A stretch of DNA of 54,518 nucleotides, from NCBI GenBank assembly GCA_021811105.1, contig JAJZPM010000019.1:1-54518 (forward strand), in the 5' to 3' direction. Positions 42,996 to 52,142 of the stretch are shown here, piece by piece. The position numbers and the translations under genes were made by a program. The stretch comes from Nitrospirota bacterium. GTDB lineage: Bacteria > Nitrospirota > Thermodesulfovibrionia > Thermodesulfovibrionales > UBA6898. Each line of letters opens with the position of its first letter. The first letter of the stretch is position 1. Under the pieces are notes generated by a model. It worked only from the letters and a program-made list of their open reading frames with translations. It was not told where the DNA came from and did no database searches.

Positions 42996-43265
42996 GATAA
43001 GGCTGAGGGCGGCGCTGCTCGCAGCTTTTGTAATATTCCCGCCTTTTTATATAATACCCCATGGGACAAGAAATGTTATCGGAATTTTTCTCGGGATCTT
43101 CCTTGCTCCGGTCGTCTGCATCTGACCGGAACCTTTTTATCCGATCCGCGTATTATCCTTGCGAATGCTGACGCGGAAAAAGACAGGGCGCGGATCGCTT
43201 CCGCATATCTACCGGCACTTTCGCGGATATTCGCGAAACTCCGGAACAGGAAAGGACACTTGACA

Positions 43266-43907
43266 ATGGCAGAACACGGGCTTTCAACCGCTGCGGCGGC
43301 CGAAAAAAAATCGGTCTACCGCGACTATTTTGAGTCAATCATTTTTGCGCTGATCATCGCGCTCACTGTGAGGACCTTTGTAGTACAGGCATTCAAGATA
43401 CCCTCGGGGTCCATGGAGAACACGCTCGCCATAGGCGATTATATCCTCGTCAACAAGTTTATCTACGGCATTGAGATACCCTTCACCGGCAGGCATCTTT
43501 TTCCGCTGAGAAATCCGAGACGCGGGGACATTGCTGTTTTCGAGTATCCCGAAGACCCCAGCAGGGACTTCGTAAAGCGTGTCATAGGACTGCCGGGAGA
43601 CCGGATCCAGGTGATCGACAAGGAAGTCTTCATCAACGGAAAACCCTACGTAAACCCCCATGAAATTCACAAAGACAGCGCGATAATACCTGCGGAAGTC
43701 AATCCTCGCGACAATACCGGTGTAATCACGGTGCCTGCCGGGTCCTACTTTATGATGGGCGACAACCGCGACCAGTCCTATGACAGCCGCTTCTGGGGGT
43801 TTGTGAAGATCGGCAGGATCAAGGGACTCGCCTTTGTCAAATACTGGTCATGGGACGCAGACAATTCCCGCGTGCGATGGAAGAACATCGGGAGGCTGCT
43901 CGAATAG
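43266..43907 (+). CDS. lepB: Signal peptidase I
   Basis: A 213-residue type I signal peptidase. One transmembrane helix (SIIFALIIALTVRTFVVQAF) is followed by the catalytic Ser in IPSGSMENTL and Lys in DFVKRVIGLPGDRI, then MMGDNRDQSYDSRFWG. It cleaves signal peptides of exported proteins. The ATG at 43266 has AAAGGA upstream; the longer frame to 42912 is not supported. Confidence 0.93.
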   Translation: MAEHGLSTAAAAEKKSVYRDYFESIIFALIIALTVRTFVVQAFKIPSGSMENTLAIGDYILVNKFIYGIEIPFTGRHLFPLRNPRRGDIAVFEYPEDPSRDFVKRVIGLPGDRIQVIDKEVFINGKPYVNPHEIHKDSAIIPAEVNPRDNTGVITVPAGSYFMMGDNRDQSYDSRFWGFVKIGRIKGLAFVKYWSWDADNSRVRWKNIGRLLE

Positions 43908-43912
43908 GCCGT

Positions 43913-43947
43913 AAGGGCCGCGGAACTTCCCTGTCCGGACGGCCCTT
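43913..43947 (+). terminator. Possible hairpin after lepB
   Basis: AAGGGCCG and CGGCCCTT form an 8-bp stem just after the lepB stop, with an inner CGGA-TCCG type pairing. No T run follows, so terminator activity is uncertain. Confidence 0.35.
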
Positions 43948-43968
43948 CGCTTATCTCTTCGTCCCTTC

Positions 43969-43997
43969 TTGACAGAATTCCCTTTTCGTTTTATATT
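43969..43997 (+). promoter_or_regulatory. Consensus promoter of the TrmB-like gene
   Basis: TTGACA (43969-43974), 17-base spacer and TATATT (43992-43997). The predicted transcription start lies only a few bases before ATG 44008, so the messenger may be leaderless. Confidence 0.7.
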
Positions 43998-44007
43998 ATT
44001 ATCTACC

Positions 44008-44820
44008 ATGGTAGTGAATAGCATAGCAGGCAGGCTCTCCAGTGTCGGCTTTTCGACCTATGAAGCCAAGGCGTATGTGGCGCTGCTCAAGGAGAACCCT
44101 CTTACGGCATATGAACTCGCCAAATCCTCCGGCATACCGACGTCCAAAATATACGAGGTCCTGACAAGGCTGACAGAGAAAAAGGTCGTCTCCTCGCTCG
44201 GAGACGAAGGCACACCAAGGTATATCCCGATGGAGGCGGACGAGTTCATCGAAAGGTTCAGAAACGGAATGGAGTCCAACCTGAAGGCGCTCAGAGAAGA
44301 CCTGTCGAGCCTGCCCGGCAAGGCGGCCGTCTCGTATATCTGGAATATCCTGGATCACGGCTATCTCATCGAAAAAGCTCACAGGACCATCCTGGACGCC
44401 CGGAAGACCCTCCTGGTGTCGATCTGGAAGGAGGAACTGGCATCCCTCGACGTCTTCTTCCGGAGGGCGGAAGAAAAAGGTGTGCGCATCGCAATGGTCC
44501 ATTTCGGCGTGCCTGCAGTCAGGATCGGGCAGGTATATCCCCATCCCATAGAAGAAACGCTCTACAAGGAAAAAGGCGGCAGGGGACTTGTGATCGTTGC
44601 CGATTCGGAAACCGCCCTGATGGCGACCGTTTACGCAAACCAGCGCGTCGAGGGCGCATGGAGCATAAACAAGGGGTTCGTCACCCTCGCCGAGGACTAC
44701 ATAAAACACGACGTCTATATCATGAAGGTAGTCAGGAGATTCAACAAGGAACTTATAGAAAAATTCGGCCCCCGTTACGAACATATGAGGGACGTATATG
44801 AAGACAAGGAGATTGCATGA
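44008..44820 (+). CDS. TrmB-family transcriptional regulator
   Basis: A 270-residue regulator. An N-terminal winged helix (LSSVGFSTYEAKAYVALLKE, then LTAYELAKSSGIPTSKIYEV) matches TrmB/TrmBL1. The C-terminal effector domain contains YIWNILDHGYLIEKAHRTIL. ATG 44008 is preferred because a consensus promoter lies right before it. TrmB proteins are sugar-responsive in archaea; here no sugar transporter is adjacent. It ends ATGA over the aminotransferase start, so the two genes are one operon. Confidence 0.85.
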   Translation: MVVNSIAGRLSSVGFSTYEAKAYVALLKENPLTAYELAKSSGIPTSKIYEVLTRLTEKKVVSSLGDEGTPRYIPMEADEFIERFRNGMESNLKALREDLSSLPGKAAVSYIWNILDHGYLIEKAHRTILDARKTLLVSIWKEELASLDVFFRRAEEKGVRIAMVHFGVPAVRIGQVYPHPIEETLYKEKGGRGLVIVADSETALMATVYANQRVEGAWSINKGFVTLAEDYIKHDVYIMKVVRRFNKELIEKFGPRYEHMRDVYEDKEIA

Positions 44821-45668
44821 AAATCTATATCGACGGCAAGTACTACGATGAGGATGATGCGAAGATATCCGTCTTGGACCACGGTCTGCTTTACGGAGAC
44901 GGGGTCTTCGAAGGAATACGGGTATATAACTCGCGGATCTTCAGGCTCAGCGAACATGTCGACCGCCTCTACGCCAGCGCAAAGGCGATTGCGCTCACCA
45001 TTCCAGTGAACGAAAAAGAGATGGAGGCGGCCGTTGCCGCCACTGTCCGCGCGAACAACACGCAAGACGGCTATATCAGGCTCATCGTCACGCGCGGTCG
45101 GGGCTCGCTCGGCCTTGACCCCGGCTCATGCGACAGAGCAACGGTGATTATCATCGTCGGCGATATCCAGCTCTATCCGGAGGAGTACTACCGGGCAGGG
45201 ATCAAGCTCGTCACCGCGTCAACCCGCCGGGTCCCCCCCGAGTGTCTCGACGCGAGGATAAAGTCGCTCAACTATCTGAACAACATCCTGGCGAAGATAG
45301 AGGCGCGCGCGGCAGGCGCACTGGAGGCAGTGATGCTGAACACCCAAGGGTTCGTGACAGAGTGCACCGCCGACAATATCTTCATCGTAAAGGACGGAAG
45401 ACTTCTCACGCCCCACCCCGCCCACGGGGCGCTCCACGGCATTACGATGAGAACGGTATCGGAGATCGCGAAGAAGCAAGGCATTGAATGTGCCGAGTCC
45501 GCCGTCACGCAGTACGATCTTTATGCGGCGGATGAATGCTTCATTACCGGCACCGGCGCCGAAGTGATGCCGGTAATTTCGGTCGACGGCAGGATCATAG
45601 GAGATGGGAAGCCCGGCCCCGTCACCCTACAGTTGATGGAGGATTACCGGAAACTGGCAGCCGCTTGA
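44817..45668 (+). CDS. ilvE: Branched-chain amino acid aminotransferase (class IV)
   Basis: A 283-residue PLP enzyme. The N-terminal HGLLYGDGVFEGIRVY, then RLIVTRGRGSLGLDP and the PLP-Lys region IKSLNYLNNILAKIEA (Lys in IKSLN) are typical. Later TECTADNIFIVK and ECFITGTGAEVMPV complete the pattern. It transfers amino groups between branched 2-oxo acids and glutamate; D-amino acid aminotransferase is an alternative within this fold. It shares the operon with a TrmB-type regulator. Confidence 0.9.
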   Translation: MKIYIDGKYYDEDDAKISVLDHGLLYGDGVFEGIRVYNSRIFRLSEHVDRLYASAKAIALTIPVNEKEMEAAVAATVRANNTQDGYIRLIVTRGRGSLGLDPGSCDRATVIIIVGDIQLYPEEYYRAGIKLVTASTRRVPPECLDARIKSLNYLNNILAKIEARAAGALEAVMLNTQGFVTECTADNIFIVKDGRLLTPHPAHGALHGITMRTVSEIAKKQGIECAESAVTQYDLYAADECFITGTGAEVMPVISVDGRIIGDGKPGPVTLQLMEDYRKLAAA

Positions 45669-45688
45669 CTTATTCTCGGCTCACAGTA

Positions 45689-45708
45689 GGGCGTGATTAA
45701 TCACGCCC
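45689..45708. repeat. GGGCGTGATTAATCACGCCC palindrome
   Basis: A perfect 20-base palindrome after ilvE, of the same type as the hairpin at 28337. Both have a GGGCGT/ACGCCC core; the extended flanks resemble TAGGG and CCCTA. It could act as a 3' end hairpin. Confidence 0.55.
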
Positions 45709-45760
45709 CTACGACTGTCCCCACGCGGGCAACGGTGCATCGGAAGTGGCTGCAAACTTG

Positions 45761-45788
45761 TTGCGAATATTTTTTCGACCCCTATAAT
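45761..45788 (+). promoter_or_regulatory. Promoter of the attH-like operon
   Basis: TTGCGA (45761-45766), 16-base spacer and TATAAT (45783-45788). The start would be near 45795, with a leader of about 35 bases. Confidence 0.55.
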
Positions 45789-45829
45789 AGAGGTATGCGA
45801 AAAGGTCCCCACTTCAGTGAACGGCCCGG

Positions 45830-46879
45830 ATGAAGAGGGTCCTGCTCTTCGGTCTTCTGCTTTTCTTGTCCTTTCGGGTCGCTTCCGCCGGAGAGTTCCG
45901 GGAGATCACAAAAGGGTATTCCCTGACATTCCCTCGCGATTTTTACTACAAGGACGGATACAGGGTCCAGTGGTGGTATTTCACGGGTCATCTCTTCACG
46001 CCGGAAGGCCGGGAATTCGGCTACGAACTCACCTTTTTCGTCGCCGGCGTGCAGAGGAAGGCATACAAGTCCAGGTTCGGGGTCCGCGATATCTATGTCT
46101 CCCACTTTGCCATATCGGATGTGAAAGAAGACAGCTACTCTTCCTTCGACAAAGCGGACAGCGGCGCATACGGGTTTGCCGGCGCAGAAAGCGACAGATT
46201 GAAGGTATGGGTGGACGGCAATGAACTGGATGGGACCATGACCAGGATGCATCTCAGGGCACACGGCGGCGACAAGTCCCTCGACCTTACCCTTGTCCCC
46301 GCAAAGCCGGTCGTACTAAACGGCGACAACGGCTATTCCCGGAAGTCGGAAGAATCTCCGGAGATCGCTTCATGGTATTTTTCGTATACGGACATGGAGA
46401 CCGAAGGAAGCCTGACACTCGGAGGAAAGACCCTTCCGGTGGACGGCAAGAGCTGGTTCGACAGGGAGATCTCTTCCGGCAAAATGGGGAAGAGCGAGAA
46501 GGGCTGGGACTGGTTTTCCATCCAGCTGGACGACGGCCGGGAGGTGATGCTTTATGTAATGAGAAACAAAGACGGGACCTTCGACCCATATTCTTCCGGC
46601 ACGTTCGTATACAAGAACAGGGTATACAGACACCTGCCCCTCGATGATTTCCGCATAGCCGTATTGGCACACTACACATCGAAGAAAACCGGGGCCGAAT
46701 ATCCTTCGCAGTGGCGGGTCCGGGTGCCGTCCGAGAAACTGGACCTGCGTATCACCCCTCTCATCGAAGACCAGGAGTTCGTCGCCTCTTCTTCAACCGG
46801 TAATTACTATTGGGAGGGAGACTGCGCGGTCACGGGTTCGGCAACCGGCAGGGCCTACGTGGAATTGACGGGGTATTGA
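45830..46879 (+). CDS. AttH/CrtC-like lipocalin-domain secreted protein
   Basis: A 349-residue protein with a signal peptide (LLFGLLLFLSFRVASAGEF). It belongs to the AttH/carotenoid 1,2-hydratase-like group, with tandem lipocalin-type beta domains: QWWYFTGHLFTPEGREFGYELTFF, then SWYFSYTDMETEGSL and KSWFDREIS. The WWYF and WYFSYT elements are family marks. The last codon overlaps the ATPase start (TGATG), so the two are coupled. In Agrobacterium, AttH lies with the AttE, AttF and AttG ABC proteins; here the same gene set appears. The substrate is unknown. Confidence 0.85.
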   Translation: MKRVLLFGLLLFLSFRVASAGEFREITKGYSLTFPRDFYYKDGYRVQWWYFTGHLFTPEGREFGYELTFFVAGVQRKAYKSRFGVRDIYVSHFAISDVKEDSYSSFDKADSGAYGFAGAESDRLKVWVDGNELDGTMTRMHLRAHGGDKSLDLTLVPAKPVVLNGDNGYSRKSEESPEIASWYFSYTDMETEGSLTLGGKTLPVDGKSWFDREISSGKMGKSEKGWDWFSIQLDDGREVMLYVMRNKDGTFDPYSSGTFVYKNRVYRHLPLDDFRIAVLAHYTSKKTGAEYPSQWRVRVPSEKLDLRITPLIEDQEFVASSSTGNYYWEGDCAVTGSATGRAYVELTGY

Positions 46880-47523
46880 TGATCGTACTTGAAGGCGTTG
46901 AAAAATATTACGGGAGGACCCACGTCCTCAAAGGCATCGACCTGAAAGTTGCCAAGGGAGAATTCATCGCGATCGCCGGCAGCTCGGGGTCAGGTAAATC
47001 CACGCTCCTGAATCTCATCGGCGGAATGGACAGGCCCGAAAAAGGAAGGATTGTGGTCCAGGGCGCCGACATCTCTTCCTGCACCGACGAGGAACTCACC
47101 CTTTACAGAAGAAGAAAGATCGGGTTTGTTTTCCAGTTCTTCAATCTGCTCCCGAATATCACCGTTTTCGAGAATGTGAGGATCCCTCTCCTTTTAAACG
47201 GCTCAAGGGAGCAAGAGAGGGTCTCCCGCTTCATAGGTCGTGTGGGGCTGGGCGGAAAAGAAATGAGGTATCCCCATGAGCTTTCAGGCGGGGAGCAGCA
47301 ACGCGTAGCCATCGCCCGGGCACTCGCCCATGACCCGGAAATTATCCTGGCCGACGAGCCCACCGGCAGCCTCGACAGCCGGACGGGAGAGTCGGTCATG
47401 GGACTCATGAAACAACTGATCGAAGAAGAGGCCAAAACGATCGTCCTCGTCACACACGAGGAATACGTGGCCCGCCACGCCGACAGGACAGTCAGGATCA
47501 GGGACGGGGTGATCATTTCGTGA
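46879..47523 (+). CDS. ABC transporter ATPase (LolD/MacB type)
   Basis: A 214-residue ATPase. Walker A is AGSSGSGKSTLLN, the signature LSGGEQQRVAIARAL and Walker B IILADEPTGSLD, the MacB/LolD branch that powers FtsX-type permeases. It overlaps the AttH gene end and the permease start (both TGATG). The symbol attE is not assigned because homology alone is not enough. Confidence 0.93.
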   Translation: MIVLEGVEKYYGRTHVLKGIDLKVAKGEFIAIAGSSGSGKSTLLNLIGGMDRPEKGRIVVQGADISSCTDEELTLYRRRKIGFVFQFFNLLPNITVFENVRIPLLLNGSREQERVSRFIGRVGLGGKEMRYPHELSGGEQQRVAIARALAHDPEIILADEPTGSLDSRTGESVMGLMKQLIEEEAKTIVLVTHEEYVARHADRTVRIRDGVIIS

Positions 47524-50042
47524 TGTTTCGCGAACTGGCGAAACTGCTGGTACTGAGAAACCTCCTGGCGGAAAGGTTCCTGACGGTCCTCTCGATAGTC
47601 GGCGTAGCCCTCGGCATAGGCCTCTTCACCGGCGTAAAGGTAGCCTCGGACAGGGCAGTCGCCTCCTTCGAGTCGGATATCAGGGGGACCATCCCTTTTG
47701 CGAATTACGAAATCGTCGATACCGCAGGCGTCGACTTTCCCGAGGAGATATACAGTAAGGTCCGCACGATCGACGAGAACAGTTTTCCGGTCCTGACGGT
47801 CAACGGTTATCTGCCCTCGCTGCATGAGACGGTCAAGATCAACGGTACCGACATAGTCAAGACCGCAAGGTTTCTGGACGTTGGTCCCTCAGGGGGGAGA
47901 GGATACGGAGACTACTTCACGGTGATCAACGGGGTAATCATCACAAAGCGGTTCGCAGCTTCCCATTCGATCGGAAAAGGGGAAATCCTGAAGGCCCTCA
48001 TGTACGACAGGGAATACCGGTTGAAGGTAGTGGATGTCATCGACATACCGGCCCTCCCGTCGAATACCTTCATTATGGACCTCGGCAACTTTCAGGAATT
48101 CTTCGGCAAGGAGGGGTATCTGTCGGGGATCGACCTACAGACCGGCGAAAAGACCGCAGCGGAGATAGAAAAGATACTCCCCCCTTCCCTGTCGATAGCA
48201 GGGAAAGCCCGGTTGATAGAAGACCGGAAGTCGCTCGTTAAATCCTTTCGTTACAACCTCCAGTTCGTAAGCCTTATCGCCATACTGGTCGGCATATTTC
48301 TCCTCTACAACACCATTTTCATATCGGTCGTAAAGAGACGGACTGAGATCGGGGTACTGCGCGCCCTCGGCATGAGGCGGAGGTCCGTGGTCCTCCTCTT
48401 CACCGCCCAGGGATTGATCCTCGGACTGATCGGTTCGGCACTTGGGATAATCTTCGGGCAGATCGCTGCCTATTTCTCGGTCGCCGCGGTCCGCAAGACG
48501 ATCACGACGATGTACGGTGCGATTTCGATATCAGACTATCTCGTCTCGACCGGAGACGTCTTGCTTGCGCTCGGACTCGGGGCCGTGATTTCCTTTCTGG
48601 CTTCGGCCGTCCCTGCATACGAGGCCTCCCGCGTCAGACCTACCGAGAGCGCGAAAGAGGGGACCTTCGAGTCGAAATACCAGGGCCGTCGTGGAACTCT
48701 TGCCACTGCGGGGGGAGTTCTGGTCCTCTCGGGGTGTCTCGTCTCCTATGTTGACTACCGCACGATGCCGTTCGACTTTCCCTTCCTTGCCTACGCCGGG
48801 ATCCTGTTGATCATTCTTGGGTTCACCTTTCTCTCGCCTTCCTATCTGGCGCTGCTCCTCCGATTGCTGAGGAGGCCGATAGAAAAGGTCTTCCGTGCAA
48901 CCGGCGGGCTGACGGTGGCCGACATGCAGGGAAGTGTCTACAGGTTTTCCGTGGCGCTGATGAGCGTAGCGATAAGCAGCGCCCTGATCTTTGCGCTCCT
49001 GATTCTGATCTTTTCATTCAGAAACAGCCTGAAGGCCTGGACCAGCAGAAATATCGCCGCCGACGTATACGTAAAGCCGGCGTCCTGCAGATCGAACTTC
49101 TGTTATTTCCCGCTCTCTTCCGAACTCGTGAAAACCATCGAGGGCCTTCCCGAAGTGGCGGGGATTGACAGGTTCAGGACGCTCCAGATCGACTTCAGGG
49201 GCGGGAAGATCGTTGCCGGTTTCGGCAACCGGAATATCCGTGAGAGGCTCGGCCGCACGAACAGTCGTGGAGAGAGCCCTGTCTATACATACTCAGGAGA
49301 CCGGGTAGTCGGCATCTCGAAGTACCTGAGTGTCAAATACGGGCTGAAGACAGGCGGCCGCATCACCCTTGATACGCCGAAGGGAAAGAAAGAATTCACC
49401 ATAATCGACGTCTTCAGCAGTTACTCGACGACCTCCGGGTTCATGTATCTCGACAGGAAATGGCTGAAGGAAGACTGGGGGCTCGACGATACGACCCAGC
49501 TCGGGATCTATCTCAGAAAAGGGACCGACACCGGCCGCTTCATCGGCCGGCTGAAGGCGATGCTGCTTCCTCGCTACGCGCTCGAAATCACAAATACGGC
49601 GGAGCTGAGAGAAAGCGTGCTCTCGATCTTCGACAGGACGTTCGCAATCACCTACGCGATCGAACTGATCTCGATCGTCGTCTCGCTGATAGGCGTGATC
49701 AACACCCTCCTGGCCCTCGTACTCGAACGAAAACGCGAAATCAGCATCTTCAGATATCTCGGGGGAAGCTGGGCACAGATACGTGATATGCTCGTCCTCG
49801 CGGCCGGGATTGTGGGCATCACGGGGATCCTCATGGGCGGGGTGATGGGGCCGGTAATGAGCGTGATCTTCATCGAAGTGATCAACAAGATATCCTTCGG
49901 ATGGGACATATCGTTTCACCTGCCGGTGCTCTACCTCGCAGTCGTCACGACGGTCCTTTTCCTCACCACCCTTTCGGCAGGACTGATCCCGCTGAACGTC
50001 GCCCGCAGGATCGACCCGAAACGGTTTATCAGTTTTGAATAG
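47523..50042 (+). CDS. FtsX-family ABC permease (AttFG/LolCE-like)
   Basis: An 839-residue permease with two FtsX/MacB-type units. The first contains a short N-terminal transmembrane helix, a large periplasmic domain and three helices around 250-370 (FLLYNTIFISVVKRRTEIGV, ALGMRRR). The second starts after about 400 and ends with LERKREISIFRYLGGSW and TMD-rich residues near the C-terminus. Such one-chain double permeases extrude lipids or lipoproteins or act in cell-wall signalling. It is coupled to the ATPase. AttFG in other species is often two genes; here it is one. Confidence 0.85.
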   Translation: MFRELAKLLVLRNLLAERFLTVLSIVGVALGIGLFTGVKVASDRAVASFESDIRGTIPFANYEIVDTAGVDFPEEIYSKVRTIDENSFPVLTVNGYLPSLHETVKINGTDIVKTARFLDVGPSGGRGYGDYFTVINGVIITKRFAASHSIGKGEILKALMYDREYRLKVVDVIDIPALPSNTFIMDLGNFQEFFGKEGYLSGIDLQTGEKTAAEIEKILPPSLSIAGKARLIEDRKSLVKSFRYNLQFVSLIAILVGIFLLYNTIFISVVKRRTEIGVLRALGMRRRSVVLLFTAQGLILGLIGSALGIIFGQIAAYFSVAAVRKTITTMYGAISISDYLVSTGDVLLALGLGAVISFLASAVPAYEASRVRPTESAKEGTFESKYQGRRGTLATAGGVLVLSGCLVSYVDYRTMPFDFPFLAYAGILLIILGFTFLSPSYLALLLRLLRRPIEKVFRATGGLTVADMQGSVYRFSVALMSVAISSALIFALLILIFSFRNSLKAWTSRNIAADVYVKPASCRSNFCYFPLSSELVKTIEGLPEVAGIDRFRTLQIDFRGGKIVAGFGNRNIRERLGRTNSRGESPVYTYSGDRVVGISKYLSVKYGLKTGGRITLDTPKGKKEFTIIDVFSSYSTTSGFMYLDRKWLKEDWGLDDTTQLGIYLRKGTDTGRFIGRLKAMLLPRYALEITNTAELRESVLSIFDRTFAITYAIELISIVVSLIGVINTLLALVLERKREISIFRYLGGSWAQIRDMLVLAAGIVGITGILMGGVMGPVMSVIFIEVINKISFGWDISFHLPVLYLAVVTTVLFLTTLSAGLIPLNVARRIDPKRFISFE

Positions 50043-50057
50043 CCCTGGGAAAAAGGA

Positions 50058-52142
50058 TCAGTTCGGGTCGAGCTTCCCGCCGAGGGCCTTTCTCACCGCC
50101 TCGGCCAGCGTCTGGACGACGAACGGTTTCTGGATAAAGTCGGTAATGCCGGCATTTTCGAAATCGTCCCACTCGCAGCGGAGCGGATACCCGCTCAGGG
50201 CGATGATCTCTACTGAGGGATATCTGTCCTTGATCGTCCGGCTCAGTTCCAGTCCGCCCATTTCAGGCATCACCAGATCGGTAATCACGAGCCTGATCTT
50301 TTCGCCGTGGCCGTCCATAAGGGACAGCGCGTCCCGTCCGTTTTTCGCGGTGTAGATCGTGTATCCCAACTTGAGCAGCTTGCGATGGATAAGGTTGCGA
50401 ACGGATTCATTGTCTTCCACGACGAGGATCGTCTCTTCCGCACCCTTCGGGAGTACCGGCCCTTTTCCCGAGCGGGGGACCTCTGCGCGGACGTCATGGG
50501 CAGGCAGGTATATGGCGAAAGAACTTCCCTCGCCGACCTTGGTACGGACGTCGATGAACCCTTCATGCTGTTTGATGATCCCGTAGACCTGCGAGAGGCC
50601 GAGTCCCGTCCCTTTTCCCACCTCCTTCGTCGTAAAGAAGGGCTCGAATATATGAGTAAGCACCTCGGAGGTGATGCCGGTCCCCGTATCCAGGACGGTC
50701 AGCACTATCCAGTCGCCATGGGACATCTCCGGGACCGGGGGCATGCGATCGGGCCCCACCCGGAGCCTGGATAGGGAAAGAGACAATCTCCCGCCGCCGG
50801 GCATCGCGTCCCTCGAGTTGACGACAAGGTTCGCCAGCACCTGCTGGATCTTTGCAGGGTCGGCCCAGATCATATACACGCCGGGTTTGCAGTCGACCGA
50901 GATATGGATATCTTCGGGTATCGTCCGCCTGATGAACTTCGAGAACTCCTTCAGAAAAAGAAGCAGATCCAGGGATTTCATCTCGCTGATCGACTTGCGG
51001 CTGAAGTCCAGTATCTGGCGGATCAACTGAGCGGCCCGTTGCCCGTTTAGCAGTATCCCCTGCACCATGTCCCAGTCTTCCTTCCCCAGGTCGCTGTCGG
51101 AAAGCATGAGTTCGGCAAATCCGATGATGCTGGTGAGAATATTATTAAAGTCGTGCGCTATGCCTGCGGCGAGCTGCCCGACCGCCGCCAGGCGCTCCTG
51201 GGAATTTATCCGCTCCTCGAAAAATCTCTCATCGGTAACGTCCTTGAGGACAAGGACTATGCCGCTGACGGTATCGCCCTGCCTAATGGTCCTGCCCGCG
51301 ACCTCGAAGACGAACTTCGAGGGTTCGTGGATTACGACTTCGTGCCAGATGATCTGAGGCGCGTACGCGAGAAAATCCCCGAGGTTGCGGCCGGCGACAT
51401 TCTCCACCACCGCTCCTTCTCCCATCCCTGTCAGCGTGCGGAGGTGGTCCTTCCCCCGCTGGTTGGCGAACACGACCCTCTGTTGCCCGTCGAGGAATAC
51501 AACACCCTCGGGGATGTGGGCAACCAGGGTATTGAGCGTCGAAATCAACTTTTTCAGTTCGACTTCGGTCTCCCTGCGGACCTCTATTTCATGCACGAGC
51601 CGCTCGTTGACCGAAACGAGATCGGCGGTCCTCTGTCTGACCCGCGTTTCGAGTTCGGTCTGGGATTTTCGCAGCGCATCTTCTGCCTTTTTTCGTTCCT
51701 TGACCTCCTCCAATGCCTGGTCCCGCATCATCCTGTATCCTTGTATCCTGTGGGTGAGATCGGTGACGTCCTGAATGGCGAGAAGGGCATAGGCGTCTCT
51801 GTGATCGTACGAAGGAACGGAAGTCACCGTCGTGTGCTGGATCCTCATCTTTCCCCGGTTGGTCGGCGCGGGGATAAGGTAGTTGTGCAGTTGTGAGGAG
51901 AATATGGTCGGAGGTCCGCCTTCGAAAATATTCCGAAACCGACTGGCGTACTTCGGTGCGCTCAGATGCGGGAAATGCGCAAGAAGGCTTCGTCCGACGA
52001 TGTCGCTTCCCGGGATGCCGGTCCAGTCTTCGAGGCATCGGTTCCAGTAGAGGATGGTAAAATCCTTCTTGAGCACGCAGAGACCGACCGGCACCTGGTC
52101 AAGTACGCTAAACTGTAAGCGCGCGGCCTCAATCTCTTTCAT
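50058..52142 (-). CDS. PAS-PAS hybrid sensor histidine kinase with receiver
   Basis: A 694-residue hybrid kinase. Two PAS domains (about residues 10-125 and 205-315) are joined by a long coiled coil. The kinase core has the phospho-His in GIAHDFNNILTSIIGF, the N box NLVVNSRDAMPGGG, GTGIT and GKGTGLGLSQVYG. A C-terminal receiver domain (from ETILVVEDNESVR, Asp in ITDLVMPEMGG, Lys in IQKPFVV) completes it. It lacks transmembrane segments. The gene overlaps cheC by 14 bases if ATG 52142 is used; the frame extends to 52172. Confidence 0.88.
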   Translation of the reverse strand: MKEIEAARLQFSVLDQVPVGLCVLKKDFTILYWNRCLEDWTGIPGSDIVGRSLLAHFPHLSAPKYASRFRNIFEGGPPTIFSSQLHNYLIPAPTNRGKMRIQHTTVTSVPSYDHRDAYALLAIQDVTDLTHRIQGYRMMRDQALEEVKERKKAEDALRKSQTELETRVRQRTADLVSVNERLVHEIEVRRETEVELKKLISTLNTLVAHIPEGVVFLDGQQRVVFANQRGKDHLRTLTGMGEGAVVENVAGRNLGDFLAYAPQIIWHEVVIHEPSKFVFEVAGRTIRQGDTVSGIVLVLKDVTDERFFEERINSQERLAAVGQLAAGIAHDFNNILTSIIGFAELMLSDSDLGKEDWDMVQGILLNGQRAAQLIRQILDFSRKSISEMKSLDLLLFLKEFSKFIRRTIPEDIHISVDCKPGVYMIWADPAKIQQVLANLVVNSRDAMPGGGRLSLSLSRLRVGPDRMPPVPEMSHGDWIVLTVLDTGTGITSEVLTHIFEPFFTTKEVGKGTGLGLSQVYGIIKQHEGFIDVRTKVGEGSSFAIYLPAHDVRAEVPRSGKGPVLPKGAEETILVVEDNESVRNLIHRKLLKLGYTIYTAKNGRDALSLMDGHGEKIRLVITDLVMPEMGGLELSRTIKDRYPSVEIIALSGYPLRCEWDDFENAGITDFIQKPFVVQTLAEAVRKALGGKLDPN

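Noticed and set aside
43061-43168. 35-codon plus-strand frame (MGQEMLSEFF...) before lepB
   Set aside because: A TATATAAT-like box precedes it, but there is no ribosome binding site and no similarity to known leader peptides.
45272-45508. Minus-strand frame inside ilvE
   Set aside because: Shadow of the aminotransferase.
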